A stretch of DNA of 9,488 nucleotides from Chitinophaga pinensis (GTDB taxonomy: Bacteria > Planctomycetota > Phycisphaerae > Phycisphaerales > SM1A02), in the NCBI GenBank assembly GCA_943329105.2, contig CALQCP020000075.1, forward strand, positions 1-9,488. Reading direction: 5' to 3'. Positions 1 through 7,472 of the stretch are shown in pieces. Positions within the stretch are counted from its first letter, which is position 1, and every line of letters starts with the position of its first letter. Below the pieces are notes generated by a model that saw only the letters and a list, made by a program, of their open reading frames with translations, made no database searches and was not told where the DNA came from. Made by a program: the position numbers and the translations under genes.

Positions 1-261
1 GGCGTCCGCGTCCCAGTCTTTGCGTTCTATGAGAAGGACGGCACGTGGGGCATCGAAGGCCACGGCGTTGATCCAACCGTCGAGGTGCTTGATGACCCGG
101 GCGTTATGAAGGGTGGACCGCATTACGGCGGCATTGACCCGCAGATGGACAAGGCTGTTGAACTGCTGCTCGCTGAGTTGGCACGCGCACCGGTCACGCA
201 CCCTGCTCGCCCGGCGTACCCGAACCGCTCCGGATTTGGAATTAAACCTGAAGATAAATGA
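1..261 (+). CDS. Tricorn-type S41 protease, C-terminal fragment
   Basis: Frame 1 is open from the window edge to a TGA at 259-261, giving the last 86 residues of a larger protein. The stretch contains GIEGHGVDPTVEV, followed by DPQMDKAVELLLAELAR and a Pro-rich end (RPAYPNR). This is the characteristic C-terminus of tricorn protease homologues: the end of the S41 serine-protease domain, where the strand with EGHGV-PD-like residues leads to a final helix that starts DPQLDKA. Family members are large peptidases of roughly 1,000 residues with beta-propeller, PDZ and catalytic domains. Bacterial homologues often carry a signal peptide, but neither that end nor the catalytic residues is inside the window. 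The family call is good, but activity cannot be judged. The next gene starts 22 bp downstream on the same strand, so the two could be co-transcribed. Confidence 0.85.
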   Translation, partial: GVRVPVFAFYEKDGTWGIEGHGVDPTVEVLDDPGVMKGGPHYGGIDPQMDKAVELLLAELARAPVTHPARPAYPNRSGFGIKPEDK

Positions 262-269
262 GTAACCCC

Positions 270-277
270 GGTACCGT
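270..277 (+). promoter_or_regulatory. Possible -10 element for a leaderless oxidoreductase transcript
   Basis: GGTACCGT places a TANNNT hexamer at 272-277, 6 nt before the ATG at 284. No usable Shine-Dalgarno is present, since the GAGG abuts the ATG. The same spacing recurs before other starts in this window. There is no convincing -35, and the gene may instead be read through from the protease upstream. Confidence 0.25.
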
Positions 278-283
278 GTGAGG

Positions 284-1984
284 ATGGATCGCCGTTCGGC
301 CATCATCACCGGTCTCGGCATCATGGCTTCGGCATCGCTCGCGCGACGCGGCGTGGCTGCCGCGTGGATGCGGCGCGATGCGGCACCGCCGAGCATTCCA
401 GGCGATCCAGTACTGCGCCTTGCATCACTCGGACCGTCGGAGCAAGTAGGTGGGCTTCCAACGGCGCCCACATGGTTCGGCGACAGCTTTCCGTCGAACG
501 CCTTGCCATTCCACGCGTGTGAAAATTGCGATGGCCCCGGCACCGCGCCAAGCGAGCATGTTGACGTTGCGATCATCGGCGGCGGGCTCTCTGGACTCGC
601 CACTGCGCATGCGCTGCGTCACCGCAACGTGGTGTTGATGGACTTGCGGCCACGAGTTGGCGGCAATGCGATGGGCGAGTCATGGCGTTCACTCCGCTGG
701 AGCATGGCGAGCGCGTACTTCATGGCCCCCGACCGTGGCAGCGATCTCGACACGCTGTACCGCGATCTTGGCATCGATCATCACGTCCGCGTTGATGACA
801 CGCCCACAACGTTCGCATGGAAGGCAATGATCACGCGCGAACTACTCGGCACGAACCCAAGCGCCGCCGAGCGCGAGGGACTCGCTCGCTACCAAGCAGC
901 TGTTGCATTCCATGCGGGGCGCGGCTACCCGGAAATCCCGTTCACCGGCGCACCTGGGCCGAATGTGGCCGCGCTTGATGACATGACATTTCGGGCTCAC
1001 ATCGAATCCGTCTGCGGGACCGTACCGCCGCGGCTGAGCTATGCGCTGCAGGCGTACTGCGCATCAAGCTTTGGCGTGGGCACTGATGAAGTGAACGCCG
1101 CTGCTGGATGGAACTTCGTTGCTGCCGAAGAATTCGGACGCTGGGTACTCCCGGGCGGGAACTCGGAGCTCGCTCGCGCGCTGTGGAAACAGTCCGCGCG
1201 CACGCCGCACTCAGGCGAACATCACCACGAAACACAGCCTGTTGGTGTCGACTTTCGTCCGCAGTGCACCGTCACCGATATTAAACGCGCGAAGGACGGC
1301 GCCGTCATCCGTTGGCGCGATGGCGCTGGCACAGTGCGGCGCCTGCACGCGCGTCATGTGGTGTGCGCCGGCTCCAAGCACATTGTGAAGTACATGATTC
1401 CGTGGCTCGCTGAAGACGACAAAGAAAAACTGCAGGCAATGCAGCAAGTGCAGTCCGTGCCGTACTTGGTAGCAAATGTGATTCTGTCGCGACCCGTCCC
1501 AGCAAATTTCTACGACCTCTTCGTCGCTGGCGGTTCCACATTTCCGATGGACAGCACCGAGTTCGAAGCCACTCCTGTGATCACCGATATGGTGAACGGT
1601 TCGTACACAGGTGCTGATGGCCAAGTGGGTTCCGTGCTGACCATGTACTGGCCACTCCCGTGGCATACTGCTCGCTTTGCAATTGTTGATCCCGCTTCAT
1701 GGCGCACCTGGGCCGCGCGCGGATCAGAACAAATTGCCGCGCTGCTGCCACTGCTCGGTCGATCGACTGATGACGTTCTACAGGTTCGTTGGACACGATG
1801 GGGCCACGCCATGCCGGTTGCCACTCCGGGTTGGTACGCCTCCGGCGCGCCGGAACTTCTGCGCAGGCCGCTCAACGGGTGCGTGTGGTTTGCCAATCAA
1901 GACAACTGGCTACTGCCAGCCGTGGAGACGTGTCTCCTGGAAGGTCGCAGCGTTGCCGCGCAGATCAACGCTGCACTCGGGTAA
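284..1984 (+). CDS. Tat-exported FAD-dependent oxidoreductase (amine oxidase-like)
   Basis: This is a flavoprotein of 566 residues. The N-terminus MDRRSAIITGLGIMASASLA has the twin arginines, hydrophobic stretch and small residues of a Tat signal, so the protein is probably folded with FAD in the cytoplasm and then exported. An FAD-binding Rossmann motif, VDVAIIGGGLSGLATA, lies at about residues 93-108 and is followed by an acidic residue at the strand 2 end (LMDLRPRVGGNA). The C-terminus (WFANQDNWLLPAVETCLLEG) matches the second FAD contact of amine oxidase and spermidine dehydrogenase-like enzymes. The usual FAGD is replaced by FANQD. A CENC pair at residues 79-82 sits between the Tat signal and the FAD domain. 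The substrate cannot be read from the sequence. A GTG at 278 would add two residues. I prefer the ATG at 284 because it gives a typical Tat N-terminus and fits the TANNNT spacing. The gene converges on the next one with a 23-bp gap. Confidence 0.85.
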   Translation: MDRRSAIITGLGIMASASLARRGVAAAWMRRDAAPPSIPGDPVLRLASLGPSEQVGGLPTAPTWFGDSFPSNALPFHACENCDGPGTAPSEHVDVAIIGGGLSGLATAHALRHRNVVLMDLRPRVGGNAMGESWRSLRWSMASAYFMAPDRGSDLDTLYRDLGIDHHVRVDDTPTTFAWKAMITRELLGTNPSAAEREGLARYQAAVAFHAGRGYPEIPFTGAPGPNVAALDDMTFRAHIESVCGTVPPRLSYALQAYCASSFGVGTDEVNAAAGWNFVAAEEFGRWVLPGGNSELARALWKQSARTPHSGEHHHETQPVGVDFRPQCTVTDIKRAKDGAVIRWRDGAGTVRRLHARHVVCAGSKHIVKYMIPWLAEDDKEKLQAMQQVQSVPYLVANVILSRPVPANFYDLFVAGGSTFPMDSTEFEATPVITDMVNGSYTGADGQVGSVLTMYWPLPWHTARFAIVDPASWRTWAARGSEQIAALLPLLGRSTDDVLQVRWTRWGHAMPVATPGWYASGAPELLRRPLNGCVWFANQDNWLLPAVETCLLEGRSVAAQINAALG

Positions 1985-1992
1985 GACCTGAA

Positions 1993-2024
1993 TTGCACAC
2001 GCCGCACTTAGCGCGGTTGTGCAA
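1993..2024. terminator. Convergent-gene hairpin, weak terminator candidate
   Basis: TTGCACA at 1993-1999 pairs with TGTGCAA at 2018-2024, and inside it CCGC (2002-2005) pairs with GCGG (2013-2016) around a 7-nt loop. The hairpin fills the 23-bp gap between two convergent genes and runs into the last codons of the minus-strand gene. Neither side has a T-tract, so intrinsic termination is doubtful. It could be a 3'-end stabilising hairpin. Confidence 0.35.
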
Positions 2025-4452
2025 CATGGTCGCCTGAATCGCTGTACTCGGTGCCGCGAATGCCCTCGCCTGCCCAGCGGTCGTAGGTGCCCCAGCCACC
2101 GTGACCTGTAGGAGACGAGTACGGGCCCGCGTTCGGCCCAAGGTTGTTGCCAATCTGCGTGCCCGAACCCCAATAGGCGCCCGGATTGGCAAACTGCTGC
2201 GGCGGGTGGAATCCGTTGGGACGTGCCAATGGTGAATACCCCCAGTTTCCGCCAAGGTTGGAGCCCATGCCGGTCCACGAACGGTACGCGGACGCCGGAT
2301 AGCCATACTCATTTCCCGGGCCGCGGAACGCCGCCGGCGCATCGCCAGCAGCGCCTTGGAACTGCTGATTGATCGCCTGCTGATTCTCAGTGGCCGCCTC
2401 AGGAGAAGCGTCGCGACGCGAGCCTTGATTGGCCGCGCTACGGATGCCGGTCTGCCCAGCATTCGCCATGGAACCGCGCGCTGCTGGCCATGAACGCTTG
2501 TCGATCGGCTTGGTCCGTTCGGCATTTCGCTTGGAGGCATCCGCAAGGCCCTGCTTCTGCCAGTCCGAGTGATTCTCTGCCCAGCGGTTGTAGTACGGGT
2601 GCCACTGATTCATCCACCAGCCCCAGTGATTCCAACCCCACCAGTTGTTCATGCCGTAGCCCCAACCAACGTTCCAGCCGGAGCACCAACCCCATCCGCC
2701 CCAACCGTCGCCGGTGAGATACATGGGATTCACATCCGCGCTTCCATAGAACGCGTAGTCATCGTTTGGATCATCCGGCGGCGAGAAGGTTCCGGTCTGC
2801 GCGTCGTAGGTTGCATCGCTGCCGTACGTGGCTGGGTACGCGTGGTACGCGCTGCCAGCAGGTGCTGAATACACACGACCCGTTCCGTACACCGGCGTTC
2901 CGTCCATCAAGTACGTGCCCAGGTATCCAGGTGAAAATCCAAACGTCACCGTGTCCGGCGTTGCGCCAAAGACCCATACGTATGTGCATGCGTACACCGG
3001 GCATGAGGTGGGGAGTGCGTAGATCGCACCCGGAACGGTCTCAGCGAGCGCCCACGGCCCGGTGACTGACGGCGCCATGAACCATGCACCCGAATCGCAG
3101 CAATAGGCCTTGCCCTCAAAGAGCAGGACGGGCTGCGAAGCGCCGGGCAACCACTTCACGGTCGACCCTGCAATGGAAGCCCATGCAGTGTTGCCATCCG
3201 GCATGCCACCAGCGACGGAGAACTTCGGCTGCGCACCTGCGCGGTTGAGTGTGACGGTACGAATCTCGCGAGCGGCAAGCGTCGCCTCATTGGCTTCATC
3301 CGTACCAGGCACTGCAGCGCGTGCACCGTCGTAACGCTTGGTGTGAGGCAGACCCGCAAACTGCGCCGGCACCGCGCCGGGTGACACCGCGCTCCATGCG
3401 CCTGTGCCAAGCGAAGCAGTCATGAACCATCGCCCCGCAGCCAACACATAGAACGAATTGCCATCGATGGTCAGCAGAATGCTGTTGGTGTTGTTGACGC
3501 ACTGCACGCCGGGACCGGCATTACCAAGTACTGGTGGACCATCAATGGAAACCAACACCGTTGGCTTGGTGGCAACCATCACCGTGGCAGGCTTGAGTGC
3601 GGGCGCCTTGACCAGTGGCGGCATCGCGGACACCGCCTTTGGCAGCGCAGGTGCAGTGCCGAGTGCAGCCACTACATCAGCCGCTGGCGGCGCGGACGCA
3701 GCCACGTATCCACTCTCCATCACCGCGGACGAAACCCACGCTCCACCAACGCGCGTCCACCACGAGCCGTCCTTTGACTTGAGCAATACCGAAGCGGTGT
3801 TCGTCACCATGGTCCATCCGGTTGCGCCAAGCGGAGCCATTCGCGGCGCACCGTCGACGGCAATGAGCACGGTGGGCTGCTGCGTCAGGGTGATCGCAGG
3901 CACTTCCGTCACCACGCCCGGCGTTGAACTGCCGCGTGCATTCACCAGCCGCATGTTCTGTAGCAAGATGGGGCGAGTGGTGGTCATCGCCACCACGTAG
4001 AGCGCCTGCGACAGGGCTTTCACATCGGCGTCGGACGCTGGCTTGCCGTCGATCGTGAACGCGCGCACTGCAAACTGATTGATCTCTATTTCGCCGGGAA
4101 CGTCAGCGGCCATCATCTCGGCCTGCAACTGCGCATCGCCAGTGACCGTCTTGCCATCAGCGCCGTCCATAGAAACCTGCGTGACCAAGTACGCGCGCGC
4201 GCCGTCGATGCCGGTGACACGCGGCTGAAAGACCCGGTAGGTCTTGCCGTTGGAAGTAATGTCCTGCGGCCAGAGATTTGGGTGCGCGGGCATGGCTGGA
4301 GTTTGTGCGGGGGCAGCACTGCTCCCAGCCGGAGTAGCGGGGTTACCCGCCGGAGGCGCGGGATTGCCAACGGCTGGCGCCTGGATGGGTGCAACGAAGG
4401 CGATGGAGAGGCTGACGAGGGTGGCGGCGATTGTGGGGATCATGTGGATCAT
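2008..4452 (-). CDS. Exported three-module Trp-rich protein ('carbohydrate-binding family V/XII' type)
   Basis: The protein has 814 residues. A signal peptide (about 1-25, ending FVAPIQA) is followed by a Pro/Ala linker with a GNPAPPAGNPATPAG repeat (about 29-44). Three related modules lie at about 184-251, 289-356 and 409-470. Each has a PTVL-IDG-like or similar strand and ends in a G-x-W-(V/F) loop; the third gives GAWFMAPSVTGPW. Next come VWVFGATPDTVTFGFSPGYLG and GTPVYGTGRVY (about 492-528), which I recognise from proteins annotated as carbohydrate-binding family V/XII. The label is inherited annotation and is not proof of sugar binding. A segment at about 584-631 carries 14 Trp in 48 residues, and the tail is Gly/Asn/Pro-rich with no membrane anchor. 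The start at 4452 has GGAA four bases upstream (GGAACAACATG) and gives the cleanest signal peptide. The frame is open up to 4662, but that start would overlap the upstream sulfotransferase. The gap to that gene is 91 bp on the same strand. Confidence 0.8.
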   Translation of the reverse strand: MIHMIPTIAATLVSLSIAFVAPIQAPAVGNPAPPAGNPATPAGSSAAPAQTPAMPAHPNLWPQDITSNGKTYRVFQPRVTGIDGARAYLVTQVSMDGADGKTVTGDAQLQAEMMAADVPGEIEINQFAVRAFTIDGKPASDADVKALSQALYVVAMTTTRPILLQNMRLVNARGSSTPGVVTEVPAITLTQQPTVLIAVDGAPRMAPLGATGWTMVTNTASVLLKSKDGSWWTRVGGAWVSSAVMESGYVAASAPPAADVVAALGTAPALPKAVSAMPPLVKAPALKPATVMVATKPTVLVSIDGPPVLGNAGPGVQCVNNTNSILLTIDGNSFYVLAAGRWFMTASLGTGAWSAVSPGAVPAQFAGLPHTKRYDGARAAVPGTDEANEATLAAREIRTVTLNRAGAQPKFSVAGGMPDGNTAWASIAGSTVKWLPGASQPVLLFEGKAYCCDSGAWFMAPSVTGPWALAETVPGAIYALPTSCPVYACTYVWVFGATPDTVTFGFSPGYLGTYLMDGTPVYGTGRVYSAPAGSAYHAYPATYGSDATYDAQTGTFSPPDDPNDDYAFYGSADVNPMYLTGDGWGGWGWCSGWNVGWGYGMNNWWGWNHWGWWMNQWHPYYNRWAENHSDWQKQGLADASKRNAERTKPIDKRSWPAARGSMANAGQTGIRSAANQGSRRDASPEAATENQQAINQQFQGAAGDAPAAFRGPGNEYGYPASAYRSWTGMGSNLGGNWGYSPLARPNGFHPPQQFANPGAYWGSGTQIGNNLGPNAGPYSSPTGHGGWGTYDRWAGEGIRGTEYSDSGDHVAQPR

Positions 4453-4492
4453 GTTGTTCCAAGAGGCGCGGTACATGCACCAAGCGGGGCAA

Positions 4493-4500
4493 AGTCTACC
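4493..4500 (-). promoter_or_regulatory. Possible promoter -10 (GGTAGACT) for the Trp-rich protein gene
   Basis: Read on the minus strand, GGTAGACT places a TANNNT hexamer at 4498-4493. A start about 7 nt further on would leave a leader of roughly 30 nt before the ATG at 4452, enough to hold the GGAA ribosome site seen there. It lies in the 91-bp gap after the sulfotransferase stop, so the gene could have its own promoter as well as read-through. There is no clear -35. Confidence 0.25.
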
Positions 4501-4543
4501 GCCACCGATGGTGCTGACATTGGCGCGCCCGGCCCCGCGAAAC

Positions 4544-5995
4544 TCACTGACGCCGCGATTCGTGCCGCGCCACCAGTGGATCCCATTCCGGCCCGAACGC
4601 CCACTGGTAATTGCGCCATCGGCCGATGGACGAACGATTAATGGGCGATTGCACCTGCGCATGGCTCAGTGTGAACGCCACGCGCGTGTTCTCCTCGGGG
4701 CGGAGCACTTCGTCCGTCAACTCCAGCCCCATCATTCGTAGGCAACGCGCAGCGTTCTCCGCCGGCGCATCCACTAAGTCTTCGTAGTAGACCACTTCAT
4801 GCGGCAGCCCAAGCGCAGCAAGTGCGTTCGGCAGAATGGCATCACGCGCCTCCATCAGTTGACGGATTGATTCCAGTGATGCCGTCCAGCCGTCGTTGAT
4901 TGGATGGAAATACGAAAGCAGGATGCTGATCGCCGTATCGCGCGGATCACGCAGCGCGGTGATGCACCGCGTACCCGGAAGCACGGCGGCAATCGCTGGA
5001 AGATGTCTCCATCCGCGCAGGTTCTTGTCGAACATCCACGACGCCCCGGGACGCTTGCGTCGACGGGCGTCACTCAGAAAGTCGCGCTGCAAATCATTGG
5101 CCTCTACGCGGGTGAGCCGAGCGAGGCCCTTGCCATCGCGCAAGGCAGACGTCAATGCATCGCCAAGAAGGCGCGTCCCTTCAAACTCACCGATGCCACT
5201 GATCGCCGGATGTCGGTCGAGCATTTGCTCTAAGAGCGTGGTGCCGCTCCGAGGCATAGCGATCACCATGGCCAGATCCTCCACTCGATCAGCTTGCGGC
5301 TCGAACCACCGACCGCCCTTGGCAAGTAACTCGCGCTGCATGCGGAGTGGACCGAGCGCGCCCTCAAGGTCAAACGGTGCGCCCGTATCAGCATGCACGC
5401 GCTGCGCCAGTGCAAATGCCTCTTGATAGCGCCCCGCCTTATCAAGCATGCGCACCGCATCAAACCCAGCCACGCGGCGCACGGCTGGCCAAGGCGCCTC
5501 GGTAGCCACCTGCATGAACGTTGCGAGCGAGCGTTCCGGGTCGGCCGCCGCATGGGCGCGCGCAGCGTGGAACGCGTAACGCAGATCATCCGACCACGAA
5601 ACTGGGCGCGCCACTTCATCGCGCAATTCTTGGATGCGGTTAGCGATGTACAGCGTGTCGCACAATGCCATCCACGCCTCGCGCGCATCTGGACTGCGAC
5701 CCCGTGCCACGGCACGAAGGCGTTCCGCTGATCGATCCATGCGCCCGAGTTGCTGATCTATCCGACCACCCATAAACCGGACACGGTCATCGGCGGGTGC
5801 GAGTGCAAACGCTGTATCAAGCGCACGGTCCGCAGCGTCCACGTTTCCCAGCATGGTGTGCGCCTGAGCCGCGCAGAGCCACGCAGCGACATTGCGCCGC
5901 GTCTTTGCACACAGGCGCTCCGCCGAGCGCAGGGCATCGGCCGGACGCCCGGTGTTCAGCAGTTGTTCGATCTCAGCGATGGTTCCGGCGCTCAT
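4544..5995 (-). CDS. TPR-containing PAPS-dependent sulfotransferase (paralogue 1)
   Basis: The protein has 483 residues and no signal peptide, so it is probably cytoplasmic. The N-terminal half, about residues 12-210, is helical and TPR-like (RPADALRSAERLCAKTRRN, then AWLCAAQAHTMLGNVDAADR). The C-terminal half is a sulfotransferase of the Sulfotransfer_3/TPST-like group. MPRSGTTLLEQMLDRHP (about 247-263) is the 5'-phosphosulfate loop. GIGEFEG contains Glu270, placed like the catalytic Glu of tyrosylprotein sulfotransferases. FDK is at about 322-324, RDPRDTAIS (349-357) is the 3'-phosphate-binding motif, and SSIGRWRNYQ (about 455-464) is the usual C-terminal contact. The acceptor is unknown; the TPR half may select it. 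I chose the ATG at 5995 because MSAGTIAEIEQLL aligns with the start of the paralogue at 8184. The upstream frame opens only with a TTG at 6112 inside the repeat array. No Shine-Dalgarno is seen. All motif residues are intact. Confidence 0.9.
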   Translation of the reverse strand: MSAGTIAEIEQLLNTGRPADALRSAERLCAKTRRNVAAWLCAAQAHTMLGNVDAADRALDTAFALAPADDRVRFMGGRIDQQLGRMDRSAERLRAVARGRSPDAREAWMALCDTLYIANRIQELRDEVARPVSWSDDLRYAFHAARAHAAADPERSLATFMQVATEAPWPAVRRVAGFDAVRMLDKAGRYQEAFALAQRVHADTGAPFDLEGALGPLRMQRELLAKGGRWFEPQADRVEDLAMVIAMPRSGTTLLEQMLDRHPAISGIGEFEGTRLLGDALTSALRDGKGLARLTRVEANDLQRDFLSDARRRKRPGASWMFDKNLRGWRHLPAIAAVLPGTRCITALRDPRDTAISILLSYFHPINDGWTASLESIRQLMEARDAILPNALAALGLPHEVVYYEDLVDAPAENAARCLRMMGLELTDEVLRPEENTRVAFTLSHAQVQSPINRSSIGRWRNYQWAFGPEWDPLVARHESRRQ

Positions 5996-6001
5996 GAGGG
6001 C

Positions 6002-6009
6002 AGGATACG
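6002..6009 (-). promoter_or_regulatory. Possible -10 (TATCCT) for leaderless sulfotransferase 1
   Basis: On the minus strand, CGTATCCT puts TATCCT six bases before the ATG at 5995, a spacing that would start transcription at or next to the A of the ATG. The bases before the ATG (GCCCTC) contain no Shine-Dalgarno. There is no good -35. Confidence 0.3.
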
Positions 6010-6059
6010 AATCTTGCGCTGGGTCGACGATCCCTGGGTACGCCCGCGTGTTCCTATGA

Positions 6060-6151
6060 GTTTCAGGTAGCCGACTCAAAAAGTTACATATAGCCGATGT
6101 AAAAGGTTTCAAATAGACGCACCTAAAGGTTACAATCAGCCGAATGTCAAA
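6060..6151 (+). repeat. Four tandem 23-bp direct repeats overlapping the ATPase start
   Basis: Four units with an exact 23-bp period occupy 6060-6082, 6083-6105, 6106-6128 and 6129-6151. Each unit is GTTWCA, two free bases, a 7-mer close to TAGCCGA, then an eight-base block ending in an A-rich stretch. The first hexamer alternates GTTTCA, GTTACA, GTTTCA, GTTACA. The 7-mer is TAGCCGA, TAGCCGA, TAGACGC, CAGCCGA. The fourth unit contains the ATPase start codon. The block is clearly more AT-rich than the surrounding genes. Likely readings are an operator array or protein-binding iterons, with the ATPase itself (which has a winged-helix region) a candidate binder. The repeat pattern is directly visible; the function is inferred. 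Confidence 0.85.
6131..6136 (+). promoter_or_regulatory. -10 element (TACAAT) for leaderless ATPase transcript
   Basis: TACAAT matches five of six bases of the sigma-70-type -10 consensus and sits 7 nt before the ATG at 6144, inside the fourth tandem repeat. Transcription would start at about the start codon. No Shine-Dalgarno is present (CAGCCGA lies between). A weak -35 (TTTCAA, 6107-6112) lies 18 bp upstream in the third repeat, so a repeat-binding protein would block both elements. Confidence 0.45.
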
Positions 6152-7385
6152 TCATCCCCCACTGCCACGGCTTGCCGAAAGCGCCTTGACCGAAGCCCTT
6201 TCGGACACGCCGGTGGTACTCGTCCACGGTCCGCGGCAATGCGGCAAGACGACGCTTGCGAAGCAGGTTGGCGAACGCCTTGGATTCGCGTACTTGAACC
6301 TTGATGATGATGCGGCGAGGCGCGCCGCGCAGGACGATCCCGCCGGCTTCGTGGCGCGGCTTCCAGAGCGCGTGATCATTGACGAGGTGCAACGGGCGCC
6401 CGAGATCTTCCTGCCGCTCAAAATGGAGGTCGACCACCGGCGCAAGCCTGGTCGCTTCCTGCTCACCGGCTCTACCAATGTGCTCCTGCTGCCAAAGATG
6501 GCTGACTCGCTCGCTGGCCGGATGGGCTCGATCCGACTCCACCCACTCGCGCAGTGCGAACTGGAGCGGCGGGAGCCAACGCTCCTGCGGACGCTCCTGC
6601 GAGGTGATTTCAAGATGCGTACTTCTCGGCGTCTTGGAGAGGAACTTGCTGCACGTGTCGCAGGCGGCGGCTTTCCTGCTGCGCTCGCTCGAAAGTCACC
6701 CGCGCGGCGAAAGCAGTGGTACGCGGATTACGTTGATTCACTGGTGCAGCGCGACGTGCGGGACCTTGCGCGGATCGGCTCCCTCAACTCAATACCGAAA
6801 CTACTGAAGTTGGCCGCTTCGCAGACGGCCCGGTTGATCAACGTGAGTGAGCTTGCAGCACCGTTTCAGATAACGCGACCAACGATCCGCGACTACGTCA
6901 CGCTGCTCGAGCGCATCTTCATTCTGGAAGAGTTGCCGCCATGGCACAGCAACCGTCTCAAGCGACTCGTAAAGACACCAAAGCTCCACGTCACCGACAG
7001 CGGCTTAGCGTGCGCGCTGCTTGGTCTGTCGCCAGCGGCGCTGTGGGAGGACCGCGAGGCGCTTGGCCAGTTGCTCGAGACATTCGTCTTGGGCGAACTG
7101 CGACGCCAGTCCTCAGCATTCGATGACGGAATCGAGTTTTCGCACTTCCGCGATAAGGATTTAGCCGAGGTGGACATCGTGCTCGAGCACTCCGGCTCGC
7201 GCATCAGCGGCGTGGAGGTCAAGGCATCGTCCACTGTGCACCCGACCGATTTCCGAGGCATGCACCGCCTGCGTGAGGCAAGCGGAAAGCGGTTCGTCTG
7301 CGGCATCGTCCTGTACGACGGCGAGGTCACCGTGGGATTCGGCGAGGGTATGTTCGCGGTGCCGATCGCCGAACTGTGGCGTTGA
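6144..7385 (+). CDS. AAA_14/DUF4143 ATPase
   Basis: The protein has 413 residues, a normal length for this family. Walker A is GPRQCGKTT (29-37), Walker B is VIIDEVQ (78-83), and a sensor-1-like LLTGSTN is at 107-112. These define the AAA_14 ATPase domain of the STAND/MNS-like clade. The C-terminal half is DUF4143. It holds a winged-helix region (LINVSELAAPFQITRPTIRDYVTLLE, about 231-256, with the usual family order), then LHVTDSGLACALLGL (281-295). A nuclease-fold-like core follows, with E342-VDIVLE and GVEVKAS (356-362), resembling the PD-(D/E)xK pattern. Members are common and patchily distributed in bacteria and archaea, and their role is not established; DNA-linked and mobile-element roles have been suggested. 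The gene stands alone, transcribed away from sulfotransferase 1, with no toxin or partner gene alongside. The start lies in the last 23-bp repeat and no ribosome site is seen, so leaderless translation is likely. Confidence 0.92.
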   Translation: MSNHPPLPRLAESALTEALSDTPVVLVHGPRQCGKTTLAKQVGERLGFAYLNLDDDAARRAAQDDPAGFVARLPERVIIDEVQRAPEIFLPLKMEVDHRRKPGRFLLTGSTNVLLLPKMADSLAGRMGSIRLHPLAQCELERREPTLLRTLLRGDFKMRTSRRLGEELAARVAGGGFPAALARKSPARRKQWYADYVDSLVQRDVRDLARIGSLNSIPKLLKLAASQTARLINVSELAAPFQITRPTIRDYVTLLERIFILEELPPWHSNRLKRLVKTPKLHVTDSGLACALLGLSPAALWEDREALGQLLETFVLGELRRQSSAFDDGIEFSHFRDKDLAEVDIVLEHSGSRISGVEVKASSTVHPTDFRGMHRLREASGKRFVCGIVLYDGEVTVGFGEGMFAVPIAELWR

Positions 7386-7404
7386 TTGACACGTGGGCCA
7401 AGCC

Positions 7405-7442
7405 AAAAAAGAACCAGGGCGACCCATACGGGTCGCCCTGGT
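7405..7442 (-). terminator. Intrinsic terminator of the PEP-CTERM-like gene
   Basis: ACCAGGGCGACCC (7413-7425) and GGGTCGCCCTGGT (7430-7442) form a perfect 13-bp stem with the 4-nt loop ATAC. On the minus strand the stem is followed, after TTC, by six T residues (7410-7405), so it ends transcription of the gene at 7473-8018, whose stop is 30 bp away. On the plus strand the trailing bases are TGTCATTC, so it would stop ATPase transcripts only weakly. Confidence 0.85.
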
Positions 7443-7472
7443 GTCATTCGTATCTCAGATCGTCGGTGCGGT

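Noticed and set aside
4453..4662. In-frame upstream extension of the Trp-rich protein, giving 884 residues
   Set aside because: The extra 70 residues are Arg-rich and would bury the signal peptide. The extension overlaps the end of sulfotransferase 1 by over 100 bp. The ATG at 4452 has GGAA at a usable distance.
5996..6112. Upstream extension of sulfotransferase 1 to a TTG at 6112
   Set aside because: It would begin inside the repeat array, has no ribosome site, and does not align with paralogue 2, which matches the ATG at 5995.
6060..6151. Repeat array considered as a CRISPR
   Set aside because: The 23-bp units are contiguous with no unique spacers of spacer length, the units diverge from each other, and no cas genes are present.
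6144..7385. ATPase considered as part of a defence or toxin-antitoxin pair
   Set aside because: No partner gene lies on the same strand within the window. The next gene is a secreted protein on the opposite strand behind a terminator.
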